Source: DASWZN01 sp036404435 | GTDB taxonomy: Bacteria > Acidobacteriota > Terriglobia > Bryobacterales > Bryobacteraceae | Direction of reading: 5' to 3' | Assembly: GCA_036404435.1 (NCBI GenBank) | Contig: DASWZN010000047.1 | Span: forward strand, 62,001 to 126,000 | DNA: 64,000 nucleotides | Shown here: positions 23,812 through 32,385 of the stretch, piece by piece | Position numbering within the stretch: position 1 is the first letter of the stretch | How the letters are laid out: each line of letters opens with the position of its first letter | Position numbers and translations under genes: made by a program | The notes under the pieces: model-generated | Database searches by the model: none | What the model was told of the DNA's origin: nothing | The model's input: the letters and a program-made list of their open reading frames with translations, nothing else

Positions 23812-24778
23812 GACGGCCCTTGAGCAGACTCTCGACCATCTCGGCCGAATTCCCAATTTACAGGTTGCCGAGGGCGCCGTGTTGGCGCGCTACACCCGCT
23901 TCGGCGTCGGCGGCCCGGCCGACGTCTACGCCGAGACCGCGTCGGCTGAGGTTTTCGTCGAGGCGCTCAAGCAGGCGCGCGGCAGTGGACTCCCCTACGC
24001 GATCATCGGCGGCGGGACGAACCTGATCGTCTCCGACCAGGGATTCCGCGGCATCGTCCTGCGTTTTACCGCCGACGGGATCGCGAGCGCGGGCAACACG
24101 CTCGAAGCCGATGCCGGCGCCGAACTCGGCGCGGTCGTCGACTACGCGATCGCGCGCGGGATGGCCGGCCTCGAAACGCTGGCCGGAATCCCCGGCTCGC
24201 TGGGCGCCGCGGTGTACGGCAATGCGGGCGCGTACGGACACTCGATCTCCGAAGTGGCGGAGACGGTGCGCACCTTCGATGGAGAGCGCATCGCCATCCG
24301 CACCGGCGCCGAGTGCGAATTCCAGTACCGCGAAAGCATCTTCAAGCGCCACAAGGACTGGATCGTTTTTTCCGCACGCCTCGCGCTCCGCCCCGCCGGC
24401 GCCGCGGAATTGCGCCACGCCGCGGACGCGATTCTCGCCGAGCGCAACCGCAAATTCCCGCCCACCATGAAGTGCGCGGGCAGCATCTTCAAGAACCTGA
24501 TCCTGGCCGAGCTTGCGCCTGCCGTCGCCGCGCAGGTCCCGGAACGCGTGGTACGCGAAGGCAAGGTGCCGGCCGCCTGGTTCCTGGAGCAGGCGGGAGC
24601 CCGCGGCCTGGCGCGCGGCGAGATGCGCGTCGCCGACTACCACGCCAACCTGATTTACAACGCCGGCGGCGGCACCGCGCGCGAACTGCGCGAGCTGATC
24701 GCCGATCTCAAGGGCCGCGTCGCCGCGCGCTTCGGCTTCGAGCTCGAAGAAGAAGTGCAGTACGTGGGATTCGCCTGA
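23810..24778 (+). CDS. murB: UDP-N-acetylenolpyruvoylglucosamine reductase
   Basis: MurB is the FAD-dependent, NADPH-using enzyme that makes UDP-MurNAc in the cytoplasm. This 322-aa protein has the FAD-binding segment YAIIGGGTNLIVSDQGFRG, the AGIPGSLGAAVYGNAGAYG loop, a YRES motif (FQYRESIFK), the catalytic Ser in KCAGSIFKN, and the C-terminal HANLIYNAGGG. Presence of YRES and a long C-terminal domain points to a type II-like layout. The start ATG 23810 is supported by TATAAT 10 nt upstream; the longer frame to 23684 lies inside DUF2461. Confidence 0.93.
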   Translation: MTALEQTLDHLGRIPNLQVAEGAVLARYTRFGVGGPADVYAETASAEVFVEALKQARGSGLPYAIIGGGTNLIVSDQGFRGIVLRFTADGIASAGNTLEADAGAELGAVVDYAIARGMAGLETLAGIPGSLGAAVYGNAGAYGHSISEVAETVRTFDGERIAIRTGAECEFQYRESIFKRHKDWIVFSARLALRPAGAAELRHAADAILAERNRKFPPTMKCAGSIFKNLILAELAPAVAAQVPERVVREGKVPAAWFLEQAGARGLARGEMRVADYHANLIYNAGGGTARELRELIADLKGRVAARFGFELEEEVQYVGFA

Positions 24779-24785
24779 GCCTTCG

Positions 24786-26165
24786 ATGCGCATCGCGCTC
24801 GTCAATACCAACCGCATGCGGCCGCCCATCGCGCCCATCGGCCTCGACTACATCGCCGAGGCGCTCGATGTGGCCGGCCACCGGGTCGATCTCCTGGACC
24901 TGTGTTGGGAGCCCGACCCGCAGGCCGCTTGCGCCGCGTTCTTCGGGCGCGCCGAGTACGGCCTCATAGGCGTCACGCTGCGCAACACCGACGATTGCGG
25001 TTTCACCAGCCGCCAGTCATTCGTTCCGGAGTTCGTCGAAACGGTCGGGACCATCCGGCGGCACGCCGCCGCACCCATCGTGCTCGGCGGCGTCGGATTC
25101 TCCGTCATGCCCGGCCAGATTCTCGAAATCGCCGCGGCCGACGCCGGCGTTTGGGGAGAAGGCGAATTCGTCCTGCCCGCGCTGGCGGCGAGGCTCGAGA
25201 GCAACCAGGAGTGGCGCGACCTGCCCAACCTGATCTGGCGCTCGGAGGGGACGTGGCGCCGCAATCCGCCTGCGTCCTGGCCCCTCGCTGCGCTCCCGCC
25301 GATGCGACGCCGCTGGGCCGATAATGCGCGCTACTTCCGCGAGGGCGGCCAGTCCGGCTTTGAAACCAAACGCGGCTGCCCCGGCCGCTGCGTTTATTGC
25401 GCCGACCCGGTGGCCAAAGGCGCCGAGGCCCGCCTGCGTGCGCCCGCTGCGGTCGCGGACGAGATATCGAGCCTGCTCGATCAGGGCATCGACCACCTGC
25501 ATACCTGCGACGGCGAGTTCAACCTACCGCCTTCGCACGCGCTCGAGGTCTGCGCCGAGATTGTCCGCCGCGGCCTCACCGGCCGGCTGCGCTGGTACGC
25601 CTACTGCTCGCCCGCCCCGTTCTCGCGCGAGCTGGCTTGGGCCATGCGCGACGCCGGCTGCGTGGGAATCAACTTCGGGGCCGACAGCGGCGACGCAGGA
25701 ATGCTCGATCGGCTGGGCCGCGGCTTCACACCGGGCGACATTGAGAACGCTACGCGCTGGTCGAAGGAGGCGGGGATGGCCGTCATGCTCGATCTCCTGC
25801 TCGGGTCGCCGGGCGAAACGGCGGGATCGCTGACGCGCACAGTCGAGCTGATCAAACGGGCCGATCCGGAACGCGCGGGCGTTTCCGTAGGCGTGCGCGT
25901 CTATCCCGGGACCGAACTGGCGCGCCGCCTCGCCATCCCGGAGCAGGACCCGCGCGAGCCCCTCTTCTTCCTCGAACCGGGAATCGCGCCATTTGTTTTT
26001 GACCTGCTCGACAGGCTCATCGGCGAGGACAGCCGCTTCCTCTTTTTCGATCCTTCGAAGCCCGGGCTGAACTACAACTACAACGCCAACCAGCGGCTCA
26101 TAGACCTGATCGCCGGCGGACAGCGCGGGGCGTACTGGGATATTTTGCGGCGCTGCGGGGGGTGA
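24786..26165 (+). CDS. B12-binding-fold radical SAM protein
   Basis: A 459-aa protein. The N-terminal part (about residues 1-150) has a B12-binding-like Rossmann fold (MRIALVNTNRMRPPIAPIG, IVLGGVGFSVMPGQIL) without an obvious cobalt-ligating DxHxxG. The radical SAM core holds the CxxxCxxC cluster KRGCPGRCVYCADP near residue 205, plus GINFGADSGD and LLLGSPGETAGS typical of the Elp3/MiaB-like fold. It starts 7 bp after murB and may share its transcript. Substrate cannot be told; such proteins methylate or rearrange lipids, tRNAs or peptides. Confidence 0.8.
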   Translation: MRIALVNTNRMRPPIAPIGLDYIAEALDVAGHRVDLLDLCWEPDPQAACAAFFGRAEYGLIGVTLRNTDDCGFTSRQSFVPEFVETVGTIRRHAAAPIVLGGVGFSVMPGQILEIAAADAGVWGEGEFVLPALAARLESNQEWRDLPNLIWRSEGTWRRNPPASWPLAALPPMRRRWADNARYFREGGQSGFETKRGCPGRCVYCADPVAKGAEARLRAPAAVADEISSLLDQGIDHLHTCDGEFNLPPSHALEVCAEIVRRGLTGRLRWYAYCSPAPFSRELAWAMRDAGCVGINFGADSGDAGMLDRLGRGFTPGDIENATRWSKEAGMAVMLDLLLGSPGETAGSLTRTVELIKRADPERAGVSVGVRVYPGTELARRLAIPEQDPREPLFFLEPGIAPFVFDLLDRLIGEDSRFLFFDPSKPGLNYNYNANQRLIDLIAGGQRGAYWDILRRCGG

Positions 26166-26171
26166 GCCGCC

Positions 26172-26280
26172 GTGGCGCACGCTTCAGCGTGCCGCGTCGC
26201 CACTCCTGGCGACGCCTGGCCGCGCCCGGCAAAAACGTGTCCGCATGAGTGCGGACACGGCACGCTGAAGCGTGCGCCAC
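26172..26280. repeat. Compound palindrome (three stems) between convergent genes
   Basis: Outer 23-bp perfect arms lie at 26172-26194 and 26258-26280 and carry GCACGCTTCAGCGTGCC. Two nested perfect hairpins, GCGTCGCCA-CTCC-TGGCGACGC (26194-26215) and GTGTCCGCA-TGAG-TGCGGACAC (26237-26258), would give a cloverleaf-like fold. It separates the radical SAM and malQ 3' ends and could terminate both. A half-copy of the outer arm (GGGGCACGCTTCAG) lies at 22880-22893. Confidence 0.75.
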
Positions 26281-26282
26281 AA

Positions 26283-28520
26283 TTACTTCGCCAGCCGCCC
26301 CGTGCGTTCCAGCCAGTTGCGGAACATGCGCGAGTAGTCGGCCGCCTCACCGGCGCGGAGCTGCTCCACCGTGTATCGCACTTTGCGGCGCCAGTTGGGA
26401 TGCTCCGACGTGGTGGCGGGAAGGTTCTGCTGCTCGGTTTCCTTCAGTAAATCCTCGAAGCTGATCACCATCACCCGCGAGGACGCGCGGGCCAGCCAGC
26501 CGACCAGCGCGTTGTGCAGTTCTCCCGTCAGGTCGGGAACGTGGTCGGCGTTGCGCGGAAACCAGTCCGGGAGCAGCCCCTCGACGAAGAGCGCGTTCAG
26601 CAGCTTCTGCTTGTCCCAGCGCCTCTCGGCCACGGCGTCGCAATAGCGCCTGGTGTCGAGCAGCCCCGCCTGGCGCCGCGCTTCGATGTCGCGCCCGATC
26701 CAGTACCCGGCCAGCGTGGGCAGGTCGTGCGTGCTCGAGGACACCAGGGCGTGCGGCGTGTACTGCCCCGGCGGGCGGAATTCGCCGCCGTCGATCTTCT
26801 CGAAGAACGGCACCCGGTAGCCGTAGAGCCCGAAACGGTCGAGCCCGTGCCGGGTCTCGGCCGTCACCGTGCCCAGGTCCTCGCCCACAACCATCACCTT
26901 CTGCCGCGCGCTTTCGAGCGCCAGCACATGCAGCAGGTCCTGCCAGCGGTCGCGCACGTAGGCGCCCTGCGCCGGGTCCATCGATTCCGGAATCCAATAC
27001 AGCCGGAAGAAACGCATGACGTGGTCGATGCGGAGAGCGCCGCCGTGCCGGCAGTTCTTGCGGAGCGACTCGGCGAAAAGCCGGTAGCCCGTCTCGCGAT
27101 GGTGCTCGGAATTCGGCGGCGGAAAGGACCAGTCCTGGCCCTTGGGCGAGAAGTTGTCCGGAGGCGCGCCCACCCGGCACCCATTGACGTAGAACGGCCG
27201 CCAAGCCCACAAGTCCGCGCCGCAGCGGTCCGTAGCCAGCGCCAGGTCGTGATAGAGGCCGATAGAAAGGCCGCGGGAGCGGGCGTGCTCCTGCGCCCGG
27301 GCCAATTGGCGGTCGGCGTGCCATTGCACCCACTTGTAGAAGAGCACCCGCCGCCGGTGCTTCTGGGCGAACTCGGCGACCGCGGGTGAGTCGGGCTCGC
27401 GGTATTCCGCCGGCCAGTCCTGCCAGACCCAGACGCCCGGGTCGCGCCCGTGTATCCACTCATCGAGGGCGCACCAGGTGGCGAACCGTTCGAGCAGCAC
27501 GCCCTCGCGCTCCGCGTACTCCTCGAAGGCGCGGTCGGGCGGCCGCCGCAGGAACGTGGCGAAGGCCAGCTTCAGGGCCGTGAGCTTAAGCGCCCAGACG
27601 CGCTCGTATTCCACCAGCGGGCTCGCGCGCACCGCGCAGAGTTCCGCCGCGACCTCGGGCCGGCGAAGCCACGCCGCGGCCCGTTTCGACTCGCGGAACT
27701 CCGGGATGCGCTCCAGGTCCAGATAGATCGCGTTCTTGAAGAAGGTCGAGACCGGAAGATAGGGGCTGGTGTTGAACGGCTGGCGGTTGGGAATGGCGTG
27801 CAGGGGATTGAGGCCGATGAAGGTGACGCCCAGTTCCGTGACGGCCCAATCGATGACGCCTTCCAGGTCGGTGAAATCGCCGCAGCCCCAGTTGCGCTCC
27901 GAGCGCAGCCCGTAGAGAGCGATCGCCAGGCCGGCCGTCCGCCGGCCCTCGCGGATGGCGTGGGGAATATAGGTGCGGTCCGGACAGAGAATGAGCCGCA
28001 TGGACTCGCGCCGGACGCCGCCCTCGGTGCGGATCGAGATCTCGACGTCGTGGTAGCCCAAAGGCGCCGCGGCCGGGAGCGGCACCTGTTTGCGCACGTA
28101 AGCAGCGCCGCAGATCTCCGCGCGACCGGAGGTGGCCAGTTCGCTCAGCAGCAGCTTGCGGCGGTCCATTCCGCCGTCTTCCCAGCGGATCTTCAGCGCC
28201 GCCTCCGCCTCGGCCAGAGCCACCGGAACGTTCACCGGGAAGCCCTTGCCCCAGGCGCTCTCGCCAGCGACAAAGACCGGAGGCAGCAGCCGCTCCCATT
28301 CCCGCGCCATGCGCTGCTTGAGCGCCTGGTCGAGGCTCTCCCCGGTTCCCGCGCTCACGCCCAGAGCGGACAATATGGCGCGCTCGATTTCAGGCGAGGT
28401 GGCGTGCCGTTGACCCCATGTGTCCCAGAATTCCGATTCGATTCCCCACTGCCGGGCAGCCCGGTCGAGCGCCTGCTCGCAGCTGCCGGAGGCCTTGAAT
28501 GAACTAGTTGTATGAGTCAT
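26283..28520 (-). CDS. malQ: 4-alpha-glucanotransferase (amylomaltase)
   Basis: A GH77 enzyme of 745 aa, transferring alpha-1,4-glucan segments between maltodextrins in the cytoplasm. Signatures are YGLRSERNWGCGDFTDL, FIGLNPLHAIPNRQPFN, SPYLPVSTFFKNAIYLDL, the nucleophile Asp in GGALRIDHVMRFF, the acid/base Glu in VVGEDLGTV, and the transition-state Asp in SSTHDLPTLAGYW. The start was set at ATG 28520 since the 52 extra upstream codons are unlike the family. With glgP and glgC nearby, it belongs to glycogen and maltodextrin metabolism, although the genes are not contiguous. Confidence 0.94.
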   Translation of the reverse strand: MTHTTSSFKASGSCEQALDRAARQWGIESEFWDTWGQRHATSPEIERAILSALGVSAGTGESLDQALKQRMAREWERLLPPVFVAGESAWGKGFPVNVPVALAEAEAALKIRWEDGGMDRRKLLLSELATSGRAEICGAAYVRKQVPLPAAAPLGYHDVEISIRTEGGVRRESMRLILCPDRTYIPHAIREGRRTAGLAIALYGLRSERNWGCGDFTDLEGVIDWAVTELGVTFIGLNPLHAIPNRQPFNTSPYLPVSTFFKNAIYLDLERIPEFRESKRAAAWLRRPEVAAELCAVRASPLVEYERVWALKLTALKLAFATFLRRPPDRAFEEYAEREGVLLERFATWCALDEWIHGRDPGVWVWQDWPAEYREPDSPAVAEFAQKHRRRVLFYKWVQWHADRQLARAQEHARSRGLSIGLYHDLALATDRCGADLWAWRPFYVNGCRVGAPPDNFSPKGQDWSFPPPNSEHHRETGYRLFAESLRKNCRHGGALRIDHVMRFFRLYWIPESMDPAQGAYVRDRWQDLLHVLALESARQKVMVVGEDLGTVTAETRHGLDRFGLYGYRVPFFEKIDGGEFRPPGQYTPHALVSSSTHDLPTLAGYWIGRDIEARRQAGLLDTRRYCDAVAERRWDKQKLLNALFVEGLLPDWFPRNADHVPDLTGELHNALVGWLARASSRVMVISFEDLLKETEQQNLPATTSEHPNWRRKVRYTVEQLRAGEAADYSRMFRNWLERTGRLAK

Positions 28521-28725
28521 TGCCCCGCATTCTTCCCTTGATTCTAACAGGCGGCACCGGGCCGACCCCGTTTCGGCCGGAATGAGCGGTTGGCCCGGCA
28601 CGGTGAAACCTGCACGGTTCAGGTAGATCCTGCACCCTCCGCACGAGCGTCCGGGGAGAAAGGCTTTTGTCTGCACCGGCGCGGCAAACGGCGCTGCGCG
28701 TGCACCAGGAACGGCTATGCACGAA

Positions 28726-29046
28726 TCACAACAAATAGCCGCCGAGCACCATGACCTTGCCGCCCACGCGCATCGTGCCGGCGCCGAGCACCATGGCGAA
28801 GAGGATCACCTGACCGGACACGAAAGCTCCCGGCAGGTCCTCGAGCACTCCAACGAGGCTCACCTGCACCCACAGAAAAGGCATCAGAAGAGCAGGACCG
28901 CGCACGGCGACAGCGTAACCGCTCACGAAGCCAGAGAGCAGGACATCGCCGCACTCGCCTATAGACTTTGGCAAGGCAGGAGCTGTCCGGAAGGCTCGCC
29001 GGAGAACGATTGGTTTCGCGCCGTAGAAGAACTGCGATCCCGGCAT
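28726..29046 (-). CDS. Small hydrophobic membrane protein, unknown
   Basis: A 106-aa ORF starting MPGSQFFYGAKPIVLRRAF, with hydrophobic stretches VLLSGFVSGYAVAV, ALLMPFLWVQVSLVGVL and FVSGQVILFAMVLGA. This suggests two or three short membrane spans. A strong Shine-Dalgarno (GGGAGG, four nucleotides before ATG 29046) is the main reason to accept it. It is divergent from the NRAMP gene by 65 bp. No family recognised. The 205 bp downstream (28521-28725, before malQ) hold a short GGCCGA/TCGGCC hairpin near 28560 and nothing else. Confidence 0.5.
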   Translation of the reverse strand: MPGSQFFYGAKPIVLRRAFRTAPALPKSIGECGDVLLSGFVSGYAVAVRGPALLMPFLWVQVSLVGVLEDLPGAFVSGQVILFAMVLGAGTMRVGGKVMVLGGYLL

Positions 29047-29097
29047 TGAACCTCCCGAGCACCCAGGATTGAGCCGGTCCATTCAACCGGGGTGCAG

Positions 29098-29103
29098 TAG
29101 AAT
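29098..29103 (+). promoter_or_regulatory. -10 hexamer TAGAAT, 8 nt before the NRAMP gene
   Basis: TAGAAT is followed by CAGGGTTC and ATG 29112. No separate Shine-Dalgarno is visible, so a leaderless mRNA is plausible. Confidence 0.4.
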
Positions 29104-29111
29104 CAGGGTTC

Positions 29112-30419
29112 ATGGACCGCTCTCCAGGCGCCAAGGCCGCCCGACGCGCGTTTGTCCTCCAGGGCCGCTTCCGCAGGTTTTTTTCGAATCTCGGTCCCGG
29201 ATTGATCACGGGCGCGGCGGACGACGACCCATCCGGCATCTCGACGTATTCGGTCACGGGCGCCGCATTCGGCTACACGCCGTTGTGGACCGCGCTCTTC
29301 TCTTTCCCGTTGATGGCGGCCGTTCAGATCATGTGCGCCCGCCTCGGCATCGTCACCGGACGCGGGCTGGCAGGCGTGATTCGGGTGCGGTACCCACGAT
29401 GGATCCTGTGGAGCGCCTGCGCGCTGCTCATCGTCGCCAATATCGTCAACATCGCCGCGGATCTCGGCGGCATGGCTGGCGTCACGGAGCTTCTGACCGG
29501 CGTCCGTTCGCTCTACTGGACTCCCGTGTACGCCCTCGTGCTGGTAGGCCTGCTCTTCTGGACGAGTTATCGCCTCATCGCCCGGATTTTCAAGTGGCTC
29601 ACTCTGGCCTTGTTCGCCTACATCGCGGCTGCATTTCTAGCGCACCCGAACTGGGCCGCCGTGGTGCGGGCGACTCTGATTCCGCGCGTGGAGTGGACCG
29701 GCGCGTATTGGGCAACGCTGGTCGGCATCCTGGGAACTACCATTTCGCCCTACCTCTTCTTCTGGCAGGCGGCGCAGGAAGTGGAGGAGGAGATCGCCGC
29801 GGGCCAGTCGACGGTCGAAGAGCGGGAAGGCGCGTCCAAGCGGGACATACGGCGTTCCCGGACCGACGTCCTCACCGGCATGTTCTTTTCGAACCTGGTG
29901 ATGTACTTCATCATTCTCACGTCGGCCGCCACGCTGCACGCGCACGGCAGAACTACGATCGGCACCGCGCGCGAAGCCGCCGAGGCGCTGCGTCCCTTGG
30001 CGGGCGATGGCGCGTACTGGCTCTTCAGCGTGGGTCTGATCGGAGCCGGCATGCTCGGAGTCCCCGTGCTGGCGGGATCTTGCGCTTACGCCATCGCGGA
30101 AGCGGCCGACTGGGTTGGGTCGCTGGAGGTGCATCCTCCCATCGCTCAAGGCTTCTATGCAGTGATAGCCATTGCGATGACGCTCGGCCTGGGCCTGGAT
30201 TATGCGGGCCTGAACGCCGTCAAGATGCTGTTCTGGTCGGCGGTGCTGAACGGAGCGCTGGCGCCGCCGCTACTCGTCCTTGTCGTGCTGCTCACGAGCA
30301 GGGCGGACGTAATGGGCGAGCACCGGAACGGGCCCTTGCTGCGCTGGCTGGGCTGGATGTGTGCCGTGGTCATGCTGCTTGCGACCGTCATTATGTTCGT
30401 GACGGCGGGTGCAGCCTGA
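29112..30419 (+). CDS. NRAMP-family divalent metal transporter with altered metal site
   Basis: A 435-aa polytopic inner-membrane protein with about 11 TM helices, clearly of the NRAMP/MntH fold (NLGPGLITGAADDDPSGIST, TM1). In MntH, TM1 reads DPGN and TM6 MPH. Here TM1 is DPSG (Asp39, Gly42 where Asn is expected) and TM6 is ISPYLFFWQA (Ser212, Tyr214 replacing Met and His). The Asp is kept but three other coordinating or gating residues differ. Transport of Mn/Fe should not be assumed; a different divalent cation such as Mg is possible. It converges on the esterase gene with 10 bp between stops. Confidence 0.85.
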   Translation: MDRSPGAKAARRAFVLQGRFRRFFSNLGPGLITGAADDDPSGISTYSVTGAAFGYTPLWTALFSFPLMAAVQIMCARLGIVTGRGLAGVIRVRYPRWILWSACALLIVANIVNIAADLGGMAGVTELLTGVRSLYWTPVYALVLVGLLFWTSYRLIARIFKWLTLALFAYIAAAFLAHPNWAAVVRATLIPRVEWTGAYWATLVGILGTTISPYLFFWQAAQEVEEEIAAGQSTVEEREGASKRDIRRSRTDVLTGMFFSNLVMYFIILTSAATLHAHGRTTIGTAREAAEALRPLAGDGAYWLFSVGLIGAGMLGVPVLAGSCAYAIAEAADWVGSLEVHPPIAQGFYAVIAIAMTLGLGLDYAGLNAVKMLFWSAVLNGALAPPLLVLVVLLTSRADVMGEHRNGPLLRWLGWMCAVVMLLATVIMFVTAGAA

Positions 30420-30429
30420 TGCGGCGCGC

Positions 30430-31659
30430 CTATTCCACGATCGCCTGCCGGACCGCGCCCTCGAAGTCGCGCTGGGCCTGCACCACCTGCTCCTGAAGCA
30501 TGACGATCTCGACCATCTGCTCCTTGGGGTCGATCCAGGTTTGGGTGCCGAACGCGCCGTCCCAGCCGAAGCTTCCGTTGGAAACAGCCAGGGCCGCCGC
30601 GACGTGATCCTGTATCACCGCAACCAGAAGCCCGAAGCCCATTCCATGCGCGGGGCGGCCCAGCTTTCCGTTGAAAAGGTCGCCCACGTGATTGGACGCC
30701 ATCAGCTCGACGGTGCGCGGGCCCAACAGGCGCTTGCCGTTCAGCGTGCCGCCGTTCAGCAGCATTTGCGCGAACTGCGCGTAATCCTCCGCAGTGGACA
30801 TCAGCCCGCCGCCGGCCGAGAAGTACGTGGGGCTGGAGAAACCGTCCTGATTGGGGCTTTTTACGAGGCCCTTCTCCGTCCTCTGGTACAACGTAGGCAG
30901 CCGCGGCCGCCGGTCGTCGGGAGGATAGAAGAACGTGTCGTTCATCCCCAGCGGCTCGAAAATGCGGGTTCGCAGGAAGCGATCGTACGGCAGACCCGAG
31001 ACGATCTCCACGATGCGCGCGAGCACGTCGGGGCCGGCCGCTCCGCTATACTCCCACCGCGTCCCGGGCTGGAAGTCCAGAGGGACCGCGGCCAGGCGCG
31101 GAACGTAGGTCGCCAGAGTGTCCTCCGGCGTTCTGGCCGGCGCCAGTTTCGTGCCGAGCATTTTCCAGCTCACCAGACCCGAAGTGTGCGTCAGCAGATC
31201 CTGGACGGTGATATCGCGTTCCGCCGGGATCACGTAATAGTCCGGGAGCCCCGCGCCGCCGTTCTCTTTCACGATCGAGACCTTCGAGCCCTTGAACTCC
31301 GGCAGGAACTTCGCAACCGGGTCGCTCAGGCGGATCTTCCCTTCCTCCACCAGCATGAGAACGGCGACGCTGGTGACGGGCTTGGTCATGGAAGCCAGGC
31401 GGAAGATGGCGTCCTTCGTCATGGGCCGTTTGGACTCGATACCCATCAGCCCGTGCGCTTCGAAGTGCACGATGCGGCCGCGGCGGGCGACCAGCGTCAC
31501 CGCGCCCGAGATCTCTCCGGCGTCGATGTGGCGCTGGAGGGACTCGTGGATTCTCCTGAGCCGTTCGGAGGACATACCGGCGTCCTCGGGCTTGCCGGCC
31601 GGCACGCCGCCGGCCATCAGAGAGCTGGCCAAAGCCACCAGGAGTAGGGTTCGTTTCAT
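30430..31659 (-). CDS. Secreted serine hydrolase, beta-lactamase class C / family VIII esterase-like
   Basis: A 409-aa protein with a signal peptide (MKRTLLLVALASSLMAGGVPA). The nucleophile motif SxxK is SMTK in IFRLASMTKPVTSVA near residue 90. The second motif is Tyr in RWEYSGAAGPDVLARI, where YSG replaces the YAN/YxN of AmpC, and HTSGL precedes it. This combination is typical of EstB-like esterases and peptidases rather than true beta-lactamases. Substrate unknown. It stands alone between the NRAMP gene and the toxin-antitoxin cassette. Confidence 0.85.
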   Translation of the reverse strand: MKRTLLLVALASSLMAGGVPAGKPEDAGMSSERLRRIHESLQRHIDAGEISGAVTLVARRGRIVHFEAHGLMGIESKRPMTKDAIFRLASMTKPVTSVAVLMLVEEGKIRLSDPVAKFLPEFKGSKVSIVKENGGAGLPDYYVIPAERDITVQDLLTHTSGLVSWKMLGTKLAPARTPEDTLATYVPRLAAVPLDFQPGTRWEYSGAAGPDVLARIVEIVSGLPYDRFLRTRIFEPLGMNDTFFYPPDDRRPRLPTLYQRTEKGLVKSPNQDGFSSPTYFSAGGGLMSTAEDYAQFAQMLLNGGTLNGKRLLGPRTVELMASNHVGDLFNGKLGRPAHGMGFGLLVAVIQDHVAAALAVSNGSFGWDGAFGTQTWIDPKEQMVEIVMLQEQVVQAQRDFEGAVRQAIVE

Positions 31660-31703
31660 GGGTGCATAACGAAGTTAGCACGTGCGAGGAATGGCCTGGA
31701 ACC

Positions 31704-31718
31704 GGACAATCGAAGCGG
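31704..31718 (+). repeat. 15-bp direct repeat, left copy
   Basis: GGACAATCGAAGCGG here is identical to 32426-32440. The pair brackets the vapBC-like genes, a unit of 722 bp. Confidence 0.7.
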
Positions 31719-31738
31719 TTTCCAGCTACCTCTCCGGC

Positions 31739-32158
31739 TCATTCCTTGCCTAGAAGCGGTGCTACGGCTTCTGGCGTAAGGGAGCGAACCGGAGATCCGC
31801 GAAACCCTTTCGGGTCTCGCGTCACTATGCACTCACAACCCGCCAATCGCGCCGCCGCGGCGGTCACCGCATCCTCAAAATCGGAAAGGGTCAGTTGCAG
31901 GGCCTCTTGAACGACCTTGTGGTCGACGGCGGCTACTCCAAAGACCCTCAGGATCGCCGAGAGAATCCGCCTGGCTTTGACGCTACCCACCTCCTTTCGG
32001 AGCAGGTAGTGGATGGTTGTCACCGCATGAGCAGCCAGCAGTCCTTCCGAGACGCCTGTCTCTGCAGCGGCCCAAGCCGCCGCGCTCGCCTCTACATACG
32101 GTTGCCGATCGAGCAGAACGTCCAGGACGACATTGGTATCGAAGAGGATTCTCCTCAT
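31739..32158 (-). CDS. vapC: PIN-domain toxin (VapC type)
   Basis: A 139-aa PIN-domain ribonuclease-like protein. It has the N-terminal acidic motif ILFDTNVVLDVLLDRQPY (first Asp), a central helix region with Glu/Asp (SEGLLAAHAVTTIHYLL), and the later acidic cluster LTLSDFEDAV plus CECIVTRDPKGF. VapC toxins cleave tRNA or rRNA when released from the antitoxin. The start overlaps the antitoxin stop as ATGA (32155-32158), the usual coupling. All PIN acidic residues look present, so it should be active. Confidence 0.88.
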   Translation of the reverse strand: MRRILFDTNVVLDVLLDRQPYVEASAAAWAAAETGVSEGLLAAHAVTTIHYLLRKEVGSVKARRILSAILRVFGVAAVDHKVVQEALQLTLSDFEDAVTAAAARLAGCECIVTRDPKGFRGSPVRSLTPEAVAPLLGKE

Positions 32159-32385
32159 CGGTATTTCGCCGCCAAATGCTTCCGGTACTCGCCGACGTTT
32201 GCGCTCTTGAGGGCTCCCCGGACGGAGCGCAGAATCGGGGCGGCGCTTGTGGAGGGAGAAGGAGGCTCGGCAACGGCGGAGAGATAGGCTTCAACCATCT
32301 CCGATACGGAGACGCCTCGCCGTTTCGCGTATTGCTTCGCGCGCGAGACGACGCCATTGTCCACGCTCAAGGTGAGCTTCGCCAT
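32155..32385 (-). CDS. Antitoxin, ribbon-helix-helix/DUF6364-like (VapB role)
   Basis: A 76-aa protein, MAKLTLSVDNGVVSRAKQYA then KRRGVSVSEMVEAYLSAV. The short beta strand followed by two helices is the DNA-binding fold of RHH-type antitoxins. The C-terminal tail (SVRGALKSANVGEYRKHLAAKYR) would bind and block the PIN toxin. It is encoded first, as is normal. Palindromic TACGTA sites directly upstream are probable operators for autorepression. Confidence 0.85.
   Translation of the reverse strand: MAKLTLSVDNGVVSRAKQYAKRRGVSVSEMVEAYLSAVAEPPSPSTSAAPILRSVRGALKSANVGEYRKHLAAKYR

Noticed and set aside
26172..26280. CRISPR repeat or tRNA from the cloverleaf-like fold
   Set aside because: Single unit without spacers; the stem lengths and lack of D/T-loop consensus exclude a tRNA.
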